A DNA stretch of 63,500 bases from Glandiceps talaboti (taxonomy: Eukaryota; Hemichordata; Enteropneusta; Spengelidae): contig NC_135571.1 in the NCBI RefSeq assembly GCF_964340395.1, forward strand, positions 15,143,721 to 15,207,220. Reading direction: 5' to 3'. The position numbers and the translations under genes are program-made. Below are positions 38,201 through 41,449 of the stretch, piece by piece (the first letter of the stretch is position 1; every line of letters begins with the position of its first letter). The notes beneath the pieces were generated by a model, which was not told where the DNA came from, made no database searches, and saw only the letters and a program-made list of their open reading frames with translations.

Positions 38201-40260
38201 TTGTAAAGCGCATTGAGGCTGTTGCGTAATGCGCTGATAAGAATTTATTATTATTATTGTAGCAAGGTTGACAAGTCCATAGAACAACTTTGTAAGAAGA
38301 TGAATACTTATCATCCTGATGGGTGTATATCTGTAGCCATGAACTATTGTATGATTTTATCAGGAGTACTAATACATTCGTCCTATTAATCAAAGTGGCA
38401 CTGACATCACTAGCAAGTTATCTAATTTGAACTTTAGTATGTAACTTTTTGAAACACTTGCGTGATTGTCATCAGTGTTTCATTCTTATAAATCATTACT
38501 TCTATGGAAGATTTTTCTTCAGTGTGAACTTGTCAAAATAATCCCCCAGATAACATGTAAACATTTCTAGAACTCAGTACTCATTTGGGATTTACTGAAT
38601 AAAAGTAATAAATGTAAACAAACAAAATCGGTAACATGCCATGCAAGTCTTGGTTGACCTTGCAGTACAGTATACATTATGGTCTTCTGTAGCTTGTCAG
38701 TATTGTTACTAATGTTAGCAATAGGCAATAGCAAGATGTTGTTGCATCGTGTCAACACCAACAAATTCAAACACTCCAATGCTGAAAGAAGTAACGTCTT
38801 CCAAGGTCATGCATGTCATGGGTCATGAAACGCATTACTATTACGGTGTTGGTCATTTCCCGATGATACAACTGATTTAAAGCTAAAAAATGGTAAAAAA
38901 TTTTTTTTTGAGGAATGCAATATACCTTTTGATGGAACTGCGTTCTAGACATTTCAACACCTGGCCATTTTGACCCCAGTCATTTCGGCACCACACTCTC
39001 GGTACCCAGTACCCTGAATGTATCATTTCCCCTGTTTTAGTTCAAATTCGCCCTTCACCATGGTACCCCAGAGATTGACTTGTATGTCACATTCAATATT
39101 GCAGCTTGGTGAAATTTTAAAAATAAATGATTGAGTGATTTCTCTTCTTCATGCGAGACTAGACAATTTTGAAAACTTTCGCGGCTACGAGATCTCGGCA
39201 AATGTATCGCGTGATCAACGACCTTCGTTTTCAAAATTGTCTAGTCTCGCATGTTCGGCGGCCGTTTTTGACGGGGAAAAGGGCAGATCGGGGTGTCGAT
39301 TGTGCTGCGGAGGATTCCTAAGAAGCGTTACGGTTAGGAAATGTCAGATTTTCCGTAGGTAGGTCGATATTTTGGCGAAAATAGGGATTGATACGTGCGA
39401 TGCAGATCCGCATCGCACCAGCTGATTGGATTTCCTGCACTAGGAATTGTAGCGTTAGGTGCGGGTTAAACACAAAAACTTAAAAAGTCACCAAAACAGA
39501 CGAAAAAAACCACAAAACCGCAACAAGACGCTACAATTATTGCAGCTAATCAGAAGGTAGTTAAATGCTCCAATTCTTCTACATGGCATCAGAAATCGTT
39601 TGATATCTTTGATATGCACGGTCCGATTGCAACAACGACAAGATTTATCGGAAGATTACTAAATTTGGGAACTAGGATGTTATGGAAGTTAAAACTTTCG
39701 AAATGTTTGCTGAGTACACCGGTTGAAAGTTCATGTTGCGTACAGTAATTGTGTTCTGTTGCAAACCTTGTTATTTCGCGGTGGGTGGACTTGTGCGATC
39801 ATAGAAACAAGTGCATTTTTACCCCTTTCATATACAGTTGGCTAAATACATCAATATTATTATATTATCGACATTTTATTGGAGTCTGATAGAAATGTTC
39901 TGATAAAGTGATATGATACATATCTCGAGAAACAAGTGCCTGTGGTTAGATCGGCATGGCACGGACAAAATATAGATGGCTGATTACAATACGCAATTTA
40001 TAATATATCACAAAAGAGGAATCAGGACACATTCTGTCGAATTTTGAAAACAGCAACAATAAAAACAAATCGTACTACAAGTTTTCCCAAATAACCTATG
40101 GACTGGTCATGCCATCGTCCACACGTGGGTAGCAGTTCACTACAGGAGTGAACGGACGAGTCTCCCTAGTGATGTCAAAGTACCGCAACACATATTAACC
40201 AAAAATATCTAGCCACCGAATAGTAGGTAGCACATTACTTGGATAATGCGTACTTACCAT
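589..40260 (-). CDS. CCT2: CCT2, T-complex protein 1 subunit beta (whole split gene, 3' end outside window)
   Basis: Encodes the beta subunit of the cytosolic TRiC/CCT chaperonin, an ATP-driven two-ring complex of eight paralogous subunits that folds actin, tubulin and other proteins. Twelve exons joined by GT-AG introns give 523 codons plus two bases without a stop; the human protein is 535 residues, so only about ten residues and the stop are missing, beyond base 1. Visible group II chaperonin signatures are LGPKG (41-45), TNDGATIL (62-69), GDGTTS (94-99, nucleotide loop), [15 protein letters not shown] (218-232), [12 protein letters not shown] (apical), VFGGGCSEM (405-413) and ADNAGYD (449-455). 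Introns range from 546 bp to about 5.9 kb and are filled with minisatellites and transposons, yet every reading phase across the junctions agrees. Identification follows from recognisable family sequence; exon borders are my inference from consensus splice sites. Confidence 0.96.
826..1190. repeat. 42-bp tandem array (about 9 units), intron 11
   Basis: The unit contains GCCACTGAAAYAGTTGCTATG followed by GCTGTTGTAATAGTTRCTA and is itself two diverged 21-bp halves. The first two units carry TACTATG and ATAGTT; later ones carry TACGGCC and ACAGTT, so variants are ordered along the array. It begins about 96 bp upstream of the exon 12 acceptor. Open frames on both strands are by-products of the 42-bp period. 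Confidence 0.93.
1498..6078. repeat. 39/42-bp minisatellite, about 115 units, intron 11
   Basis: About 4.6 kb of a unit containing CATGTAAACATGATAACTAA then CCTTCCTATCATTGTAAAC. Variants include CCTTTCTATC, ACTTTCCTATC, ACCTCCCTATC, ATAATAACT for ATGATAACT, and a +3 form ATGGTAGTAACT giving 42-bp units. The order of variants shows duplication of a large block (see findings). Period divisible by three keeps three frames open for about 1490 codons; these are not genes. Each unit holds TGTAAACA (forkhead consensus) and TGATAA (GATA-type). Confidence 0.98.
6158..6257 (-). CDS. CCT2: CCT2 exon 11
   Basis: 100 bp, 33 codons plus one base, residues 444-476. It encodes [20 protein letters not shown] and [21 protein letters not shown] is a hallmark of CCT equatorial domains. 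The acceptor is TTCATTTCAG and the donor GTAAGTAC. The 39-bp array begins about 80 bp downstream of the donor. Confidence 0.95.
6300..7160. other. Intron 10 sequence without recognised features
   Basis: AT-rich single-copy-looking DNA between exon 11 and the 35-bp array. I see no ORF, RNA gene or transposon end. Confidence 0.5.
7186..7732. repeat. 35-bp minisatellite, about 15.5 units, intron 10
   Basis: The unit reads CCCAATGTGGTGGCTATGCA then CTCAATGGGGTCTCA. A block with GGGGTCCCC, TGGTTGC, ATGGGTCTC and GGGGTCCCACCC variants at about 7290-7370 recurs 210 bp (six units) later at about 7500-7580. Because 35 is not a multiple of three, each frame cycles through three peptides without a stop; those frames are artefacts. 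Confidence 0.97.
8246..8349 (-). CDS. CCT2: CCT2 exon 10
   Basis: 104 bp; two bases complete Gly409, then 34 codons to residue 443. It encodes [20 protein letters not shown] and [14 protein letters not shown]. With exon 9 it forms the conserved GGGCSEM equatorial motif. The acceptor is TGAATACAG and the donor GTAAGGGC. Confidence 0.95.
8401..8525. repeat. 22-bp tandem repeat, about 5 units, intron 9
   Basis: Units of about 22 bp around TCCCTGACAAACAATTCCCTT, alternating with an ACTAACTTG variant. It lies about 50 bp upstream of the exon 10 acceptor. Confidence 0.9.
8896..9063 (-). CDS. CCT2: CCT2 exon 9
   Basis: 168 bp; two bases complete Gly353, then 55 codons to residue 408 and the first base of Gly409. 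It encodes [37 protein letters not shown] and RTVFGG, the return into the intermediate and equatorial domains. The acceptor is TTGATTGCAG and the donor GTAAGTACA. A tandem repeat begins about 10 bp upstream of the acceptor. Confidence 0.96.
9073..9315. repeat. 48-51-bp tandem repeat, 5 units, at exon 9 acceptor
   Basis: Units contain ACATACTAAAGTTAACATGA, GATGCTTTTATCGACAA and TTTGTGGCC. In gene sense each unit includes GTTAAC followed by TTTAGTATGT, resembling a branch-point region. The array starts about 10 bp from the acceptor and appears to include the natural acceptor-proximal sequence. Confidence 0.93.
9877..10430 (+). mobile_element. Interspersed TIR element X, copy A (3' truncated)
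   Basis: Begins with AGTCCCCGCTATGATTGGG and contains about 2.5 tandem units of 151 bp (starts at 9999, 10150 and 10301) with GGCTGCCAGG, CACATGTATGTCAT and GAGATCTGTTCA. It then has a tail with TCGGTCCAGGCATCTCCCAG. Copy B (11285-13708) shows the complete 3' end with TGGCGGGGACTAA, an inverted match to the start, so this is a non-autonomous terminal-inverted-repeat element. The tail here is interrupted at about 10430. Confidence 0.6.
10430..10978 (-). pseudogene. Transposable-element ORF fragment with SAP-like motif
   Basis: On the minus strand a coding remnant starts [16 protein letters not shown] (10978) and continues [20 protein letters not shown]. After a frameshift near 10850 it reads [18 protein letters not shown]. 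Together these resemble a SAP motif (helix LRSEL..L, basic turn, helix LITLYKQR). A Pro/Asn/Gln-rich stretch and a predicted coiled coil ([19 protein letters not shown]) follow, then [11 protein letters not shown] just before it runs into the tail of element X. This layout resembles gag-like ORFs of tyrosine-recombinase (DIRS-type) retroelements, but no reverse transcriptase is present. Class assignment is tentative. Confidence 0.4.
11285..13708 (+). mobile_element. Interspersed TIR element X, copy B, split by a piggyBac-like insertion
   Basis: Starts near CTCCCCGCCATGATTGGG and ends CCCGGACTTCGTCTGGCGGG-GACTAA, with a GGAC-rich stretch before the end. It contains 151-bp units like copy A. 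The unit sequence CACTGTCCTAATACCAAC is interrupted as CACTGTC-TTAA at 11646, resuming TTAA-TACCAAC at 13268. Without the insertion the element is about 0.8 kb. No transposase ORF is seen. Confidence 0.7.
11646..13271 (+). mobile_element. piggyBac-like non-autonomous element, copy 1
   Basis: Flanked by TTAA on both sides (11646-11649 and 13268-13271). Ends are inverted: CCCTTTCACCACC at the left and GGTGGTGAAAAGG at the right, fitting the piggyBac pattern of TTAA target duplication with CCC-starting termini. Inside the left end are two palindromes (11665-11682 and 11703-11720, CCCGCTACAGCGGG type). About 1.62 kb, no transposase frame. Copy 2 at 25578-26118 shares both ends and part of the interior. 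Confidence 0.8.
13979..14983. repeat. 31-bp minisatellite, about 32 units, intron 8
   Basis: The unit reads GTTCTGTTAATATATATATA then CAGATGACGGG, with GACAGGG, GGTGAGGGG and TATAAAGGTGACAGGG variants. The array ends about 17 bp from the exon 8 donor. Variant order repeats: a TATAAAGGTGACAGGG unit followed by two or more GACAGGG units recurs at about 14560 and 14690. Confidence 0.97.
15000..15184 (-). CDS. CCT2: CCT2 exon 8
   Basis: 185 bp; one base completes Arg291, then 61 codons to residue 352 and the first base of Gly353. It encodes [36 protein letters not shown] and LIQEVMI of the apical domain. The acceptor is TTCAAAACAG and the donor GTAGGTGTAG. The 31-bp array starts about 17 bp past the donor and the 52-bp array ends about 150 bp upstream of the acceptor, so this exon is sandwiched between two minisatellites. 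Confidence 0.96.
15335..19432. repeat. 52-bp minisatellite, about 80 units, intron 7
   Basis: The unit contains ACTACTTCATTCTTACATAT, AAATCATAGTGTCCACTGAT and AATTTGTACTAA. Recurrent length variants are 48 bp (AAATCAGTGTCC), about 35 bp (CATTCTTACTGTCCACTG, losing the middle) and 51 bp (GTACTAACTAC). A cluster TACATCAGTG, GTACTAACTAC, CTTACTGTCC at about 16167-16330 recurs at about 16957-17110, so blocks of about 790 bp were duplicated. Each unit contains TGATAA. Confidence 0.98.
19547..19613. repeat. (TA)n microsatellite with short (CA)n
   Basis: A nearly pure TA run of about 60 bp followed by ACACACACA, in intron 7 just beyond the 52-bp array. Confidence 0.97.
19622..20503 (+). mobile_element. 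Interspersed family Y, copy 1
   Basis: Begins GGCATTGTAACACAACTG and ends with a (CA)12 run (20431-20454), a GCACTACTTATCAGTTCAG stretch and GTTGTGCTA. Internal hallmarks are GCTGTTGCTATGGGTATGGT, CCAACTAGACACCAAAAGTA and ACCAAATACCA. The four copies share inverted ends TAGCACAACTG and CAGTTGTGCTA. No ORF; a non-autonomous element. Confidence 0.7.
20795..20880. repeat. Remnant of a piggyBac-like right end plus small palindrome
   Basis: AGTGGTGAAAGGGTTAG at about 20800 resembles the right terminus of the TTAA elements. It is followed by AGCTCCACTCAGCTG...CAGTGGAGCT (20842-20878), a palindrome also seen twice in the first 270 bases. Confidence 0.4.
20945..21072 (-). CDS. CCT2: CCT2 exon 7
   Basis: 128 bp, 42 codons plus AG, residues 249-290 and the first two bases of Arg291. 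It encodes [38 protein letters not shown] and IN, the apical-domain protrusion region. The acceptor is ATTTTGGTAG and the donor GTAAATTAG. Confidence 0.95.
21120..21700. other. Intron 6 with degenerate AT-rich repeats
   Basis: Three or four loosely related stretches share AATTATGCAAATTATTCA, AACTTTATAGGACATA and TATTGAAATTGAAG-type phrases at a spacing of about 130 bp. No ORF. Confidence 0.5.
21700..21865 (+). mobile_element. 3' end of an unidentified retroelement
   Basis: AATGTTCATTGGATGTTTACC and CTAATCAGTTCCTGTCATTA lead to a GACAGACACAGACAGA run and a terminal hairpin CCTCCCCTTATGGGAGGGGG. A relative is at 45240-45440 (ATTACCAAAACCTAATCAGT, ACACACACGCACAGACACAC, CCTTCCTTACGGAAGG). The hairpin-plus-simple-repeat tail resembles RTE-like 3' ends; the assignment is tentative. 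Confidence 0.4.
21913..22089 (-). CDS. CCT2: CCT2 exon 6
   Basis: 177 bp, 59 codons, phase 0, residues 190-248. It encodes [27 protein letters not shown] and [16 protein letters not shown], spanning the hinge into the apical domain and highly conserved in CCT2. The acceptor is TTATTACAG and the donor GTAAGGTTC. Confidence 0.96.
22245..22594. repeat. 87-88-bp tandem repeat, 4 units
   Basis: Units start CCAGGGGTGAACAAATCATT at 22245, 22332, 22420 and 22507. Each has an ACTGGTC-CCCA-GACCAGT hairpin and CCTTAAATAATCCAGTGGTC. Confidence 0.93.
23249..23350. repeat. (CA)n-type microsatellite
   Basis: A pure CA run followed by CACG and CAGA interruptions, part of the 3' region of family Y copy 2. 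Confidence 0.95.
23778..24215. repeat. 42-bp minisatellite, about 10.5 units, intron 5
   Basis: The unit reads TACCTTTGTGTGGACGAACG then CTTACAAATGACTTGCTTTG. A TATGGACCAACACTTACCAA unit followed by a GTGGGCAAACACTTACC unit occurs at about 23820 and again at about 24030, a 210-bp (five-unit) block. All frames on both strands stay open; none looks like a real protein. Confidence 0.96.
24659..24785 (-). CDS. CCT2: CCT2 exon 5
   Basis: 127 bp; the first base completes Gly147, then 42 codons to residue 189. It encodes [30 protein letters not shown] and [10 protein letters not shown], the start of the intermediate domain. IARTT replaces the IAGTT of the human protein. The acceptor is GTTTATAG and the donor GTAAAATA. 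A minisatellite begins about 20 bp upstream of the acceptor. Confidence 0.93.
24805..25180. repeat. 33-42-bp degenerate tandem repeat, about 10 units, intron 4
   Basis: Units contain TAGCTAGAACACTTGACTGA and CACAACACAGTTT, with TTGACTAG and GCTTGAACAC variants. It begins about 20 bp upstream of the exon 5 acceptor. Confidence 0.93.
25551..25577 (-). pseudogene. Duplicated 3' end of CCT2 exon 4 with its donor
   Basis: The plus strand TTTACCCATGGTCCAGGACA matches TTACCCATGGTCCAGGGCAT at the true exon 4 border (26137-26156). Read in gene sense it encodes ANVLDHG (true exon: ANALDHG) followed by a GGTAAAG donor. It ends at the TTAA of piggyBac-like copy 2. It is a truncated exon copy that would not code on its own. 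Confidence 0.65.
25578..26118 (+). mobile_element. piggyBac-like non-autonomous element, copy 2
   Basis: TTAA at 25578-25581 and 26115-26118, left end CCCTTTCACCACC, right end GGTGGTGAAAGAG. It shares CACGCTAGGGCGCCCACC, GCAGCTATTGCTGCAAAA and CATAACTAGTTCCACACATG with copy 1 but is only 541 bp, an internal deletion derivative. The right end lies about 20 bp from the exon 4 donor of CCT2. Confidence 0.8.
26141..26253 (-). CDS. CCT2: CCT2 exon 4
   Basis: 113 bp, starting in phase 0 and ending after two bases of a Gly codon; residues 110-146 plus part of 147. It encodes [20 protein letters not shown] and on to ALDHG, the HPQTII(A)GWR segment typical of CCT subunits. The acceptor is CACTTTCAG and the donor GTAAGTTTAG. 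The 3' end of this exon recurs as a fragment at 25551-25577, across a piggyBac-like insertion. Confidence 0.93.
26694..26860. mobile_element. 167-bp MITE with CAGTGTTTT ends inside family Y copy 3
   Basis: Left end CAGTGTTTTATTTAAGGG, right end CAAAAACACTG. The flanks are GTTG-CTATG on the left and CTATG-GGTGTG on the right. Family Y elsewhere reads GTTGCTATGGGTGTGG, so the insertion duplicated about 5 bp (CTATG). The interior has three ACCGGGGTTCCC stretches. Superfamily not assigned. Confidence 0.8.
26962..27540. repeat. 114-bp tandem repeat, about 5 units, inside family Y copy 3
   Basis: Units start GTTTGGCTGTTGCTATGGGT at 27077, 27191, 27305 and 27419, with a sixth start at 27533 and a diverged first unit at about 26962. 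The middle ones are nearly identical, implying recent expansion. Confidence 0.95.
28500..31055. repeat. 33-bp minisatellite, about 77 units, intron 3
   Basis: The unit reads GTACTGTGTATGTGGTATCC then ACACCCATATTGA, with ACATCC, ACATAC, ACATCT, GATATCC, GGTTTCC and TACCATGTATG variants. The rare TACCATGTATGTGGTTTCC unit at 28661 recurs at 29816, 1155 bp (35 units) away. Period 33 leaves several frames open for over 800 codons; these are not genes. Confidence 0.98.
31703..31873. repeat. Large inverted repeat (foldback element), intron 3
   Basis: The arms of about 65 bp pair from TATAATCCCATGAAATCA, GTTAGTTTTACGACATACTG and ATGATTCTGCGGACT to AGTCCGCAGAATCAT, CAGTATGACGTAAAACTAAC and TGATTTCAAAGGGATTATA, around a loop of about 35 bp. 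Few mismatches, so recent or conserved. Likely a hairpin MITE. Confidence 0.88.
32135..32323 (-). CDS. CCT2: CCT2 exon 3
   Basis: 189 bp, 63 codons, phase 0 at both ends, residues 47-109. It encodes DKILQS, then TNDGATIL and [12 protein letters not shown], the ATP phosphate-binding and magnesium-coordinating loops of the equatorial domain. It ends in ACELLK. The acceptor is CTATACAG and the donor is GTTTGATG, a weak donor. Confidence 0.96.
32519..32600. mobile_element. Fragment starting CCAGTGTTCTCC
   Basis: CCAGTGTTCTCCACAGACAG shares its start with 35863 (CCAGTGTTCTCCCCAGGCCC) and with the MITE at 26694. It contains an inverted pair TAGCCGG / CCGGCTA. Right end not located. Confidence 0.4.
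33000..34540. other. Intron 2 sequence without recognised gene
   Basis: AT-rich, only short ORFs with no recognisable domain (for example 33414-33695). No splice-conserved exon is seen between CCT2 exons 2 and 3. Confidence 0.45.
34545..35079 (+). pseudogene. piggyBac transposase remnant (5' end)
   Basis: Starts at a TTAA with CCCTTGTGACGCCGC, a piggyBac-like terminus distinct from the two MITEs. From about 34880 a broken frame reads LNPEDREFF, then SGSDDDEEF-stop-GFEEVNF, then [20 protein letters not shown]. The acidic stretch followed by a Trp-rich entry segment is typical of piggyBac transposase N-termini. It has an in-frame TAA at the EEF/GFEE junction and at least one frameshift. The catalytic region is absent. 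Inactive relic. Confidence 0.5.
35548..35682 (-). CDS. CCT2: CCT2 exon 2
   Basis: 135 bp, 45 codons, phase 0 at both ends, residues 2-46. It runs from VSLAPVNIF to TLGPKGM and covers the N-terminal equatorial domain with the [18 protein letters not shown] nucleotide-binding segment. The acceptor is a T-rich tract ending TCAAAG and the donor is GTATGTA. Confidence 0.95.
35863..36260. mobile_element. Fragment of a CCAGTGTTCTCC element with CGTGACGCTT repeats
   Basis: Starts CCAGTGTTCTCCCCAGGCCC and carries three copies of GCCGTGACGCTT-like sequence in 90 bp. It is locally GC-rich compared with the intron. No transposase frame; the end is undefined. Confidence 0.4.
36961..37870 (+). mobile_element. 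Interspersed family Y, copy 4 (3' truncated), intron 1
   Basis: Begins CAATGGCATTGTAGCACAAC then TGTACAG. It holds repeated GGCTGTTGCTATGGG units and GAGAAAATCTGCAGAATAGC, and stops at CCTAATTTGAATATCACTCA without the CAGTTGTGCTA end. Confidence 0.7.
37880..38262 (+). mobile_element. LINE 3' end (CR1/L2-like tail)
   Basis: Ends GTAAAGCGCATTGAGGCTGT, TGCGTAATGCGC and TTTATTATTATTATT. The paired AAGCGCATT/AATGCGC motif with a short simple-repeat tail is characteristic of CR1/L2-type LINE 3' ends. The upstream 300 bp is T-rich and non-coding, probably its 3' UTR. Confidence 0.5.
39150..39253. repeat. Perfect 27-bp inverted repeat, intron 1
   Basis: CATGCGAGACTAGACAATTT-TGAAAAC at 39150-39176 and its exact complement at 39227-39253, around a 50-bp CpG-rich loop containing GAGATCTCGGC and TATCGCGTGATC. 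It could be a foldback MITE or a regulatory palindrome about 1 kb inside intron 1. Confidence 0.88.
40258..40260 (-). CDS. CCT2: CCT2 exon 1, coding part (start codon only)
   Basis: On the minus strand the sequence reads AACC-ATG-GTAAGTA, a start codon ending exactly at a perfect splice donor. After joining to exon 2 the context is AACCATGG, a good Kozak match with A at -3 and G at +4. It gives M followed by VSLAPVNIF, matching the family N-terminus (human [12 protein letters not shown]) in phase 0. The 5' UTR extends upstream toward 40.38 kb. This start was chosen over an ATG at 35689-35691, which lies inside the acceptor region of exon 2. Confidence 0.75.
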
Positions 40261-40500
40261 GGTTACGTTAAATCTTAATAAATCTCGGTTTACGAATAAG
40301 AGTGTCTTCAGAGTTCAGTAATTACTTTCGATGACTTGCCAATGCACGCACAGACCAAGATGGCGGAATGTCGAAAGGTCTCGCGTGATTCTCTAATGTG
40401 AGACATTTCCATGCTACCTCGTAAGAGGCGCTGCAACTGAAACGGGACATGTCCAGACGCGTGACAAACGTAATGCGCGAAGCAAACCCGGAAGTAAAGT
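40261..40500 (-). promoter_or_regulatory. CCT2: CCT2 promoter and 5' UTR
   Basis: Upstream of the start codon, the minus strand carries CCGCCATCTTGG (40355-40366), the YY1-type element that usually sits just downstream of the start site in TATA-less housekeeping promoters. ACCCGGAAGT at 40486-40495 (plus strand) is a canonical ETS/GABP site. The stretch is richer in CpG (ACGCGTGAC, GCGCGAAG) than the AT-rich surroundings. I infer transcription start near 40370-40400; the exact base cannot be read from sequence. The symmetry of such promoters makes divergent plus-strand transcription possible. Confidence 0.6.
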
Positions 40501-40644
40501 GTAGTCATACATGTATGTGTTTCAGGCGAAACATTGCATACGCTCCTAGAGATTTAGGGGTGAACGGAAGGTAATTTCGAAGAAAATAAGATATACAACC
40601 ATTACTTGTTGCCCGTAAGAGGAACTATCTTATAATTTTTTGAC

Positions 40645-40842
40645 TTGATCATTGATGAAATGTATCATCAACATAGACTCCGAGGTCGCAGAACAAGGAT
40701 GGATAGAACATGGATACCACATATAATATGCAAAGAAGGTGAAAGTATATATTGCTATAATTGGAAAGATTCCACGAGCGAACTCTGTACTACCTTGCAA
40801 ACCGGGCATTTGGGAAAAGAATGCAATATGAAATGCCGATAA
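40645..40842 (+). other. Short ORF (65 codons) in possible divergent transcript
   Basis: Starts MIIDEMYHQHRLRGRRTRMD and ends KECNMKCR; AATAAA follows at about 40889. It lies about 150 bp beyond the ETS site of the CCT2 promoter and points away from CCT2. No domain is recognised and the composition is unremarkable. It may be a chance ORF in a promoter-divergent non-coding RNA. Confidence 0.2.
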
Positions 40843-41361
40843 CTGTGATGGGAACATGACCATGCTTGAGAACATTTTGGACTAATTGAATAAATAACAC
40901 CGAGTTTCGTGATTAGTGGCAATGGTCCCTGTCATATTTATGGAATATTTTGAATATTCATTCAATGTCCCAACAACTAGTTTATACCCTGCATGGATCA
41001 TGTAGCTGAAGCTTGAAGCTGTCAACTCATCAGCTGGAAACAGTCAGACCCAGTTGTACATCAACAAGCAATCAGGCCAGGTAAGGTATTGCATTGCATA
41101 ATATTGATATTGCACGCATTTATACATTCTATGATGCTATAACTGTAGTTGAATATGATTAGTTTGTGTATAAATACAATACTATTAGACAATAGGCAGT
41201 GTCTGTATACCTGGTATATTAAGTCTTGTAGCATGATGATTACTAAAAACAGACACAAATTATGATGTCTTCTGGATGTCAACCTGATTATACATGTAGA
41301 CCAATTTATTCTAATTCTGTATTTACATGCAAATCTGTGAACTCAGACAAAATGTGACATT

Positions 41362-41441
41362 TTTAAATTTGAGTGGGAGATAACACATTAAAGATTTATT
41401 AAAAATCTTTAAATGTAATATCTCCCACTCCAATTTAATGT
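41362..41441. repeat. Inverted repeat, 80 bp hairpin
   Basis: TTAAATTTGAGTGGGAGATA then ACATTAAAGATT pairs with AATCTTTAAATGT then TATCTCCCACTCCAATTTAA, loop of about 5 bases, few mismatches. It resembles a hairpin MITE; a small-RNA precursor is possible but no evidence distinguishes them. Confidence 0.85.
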
Positions 41442-41449
41442 TCATTTAT

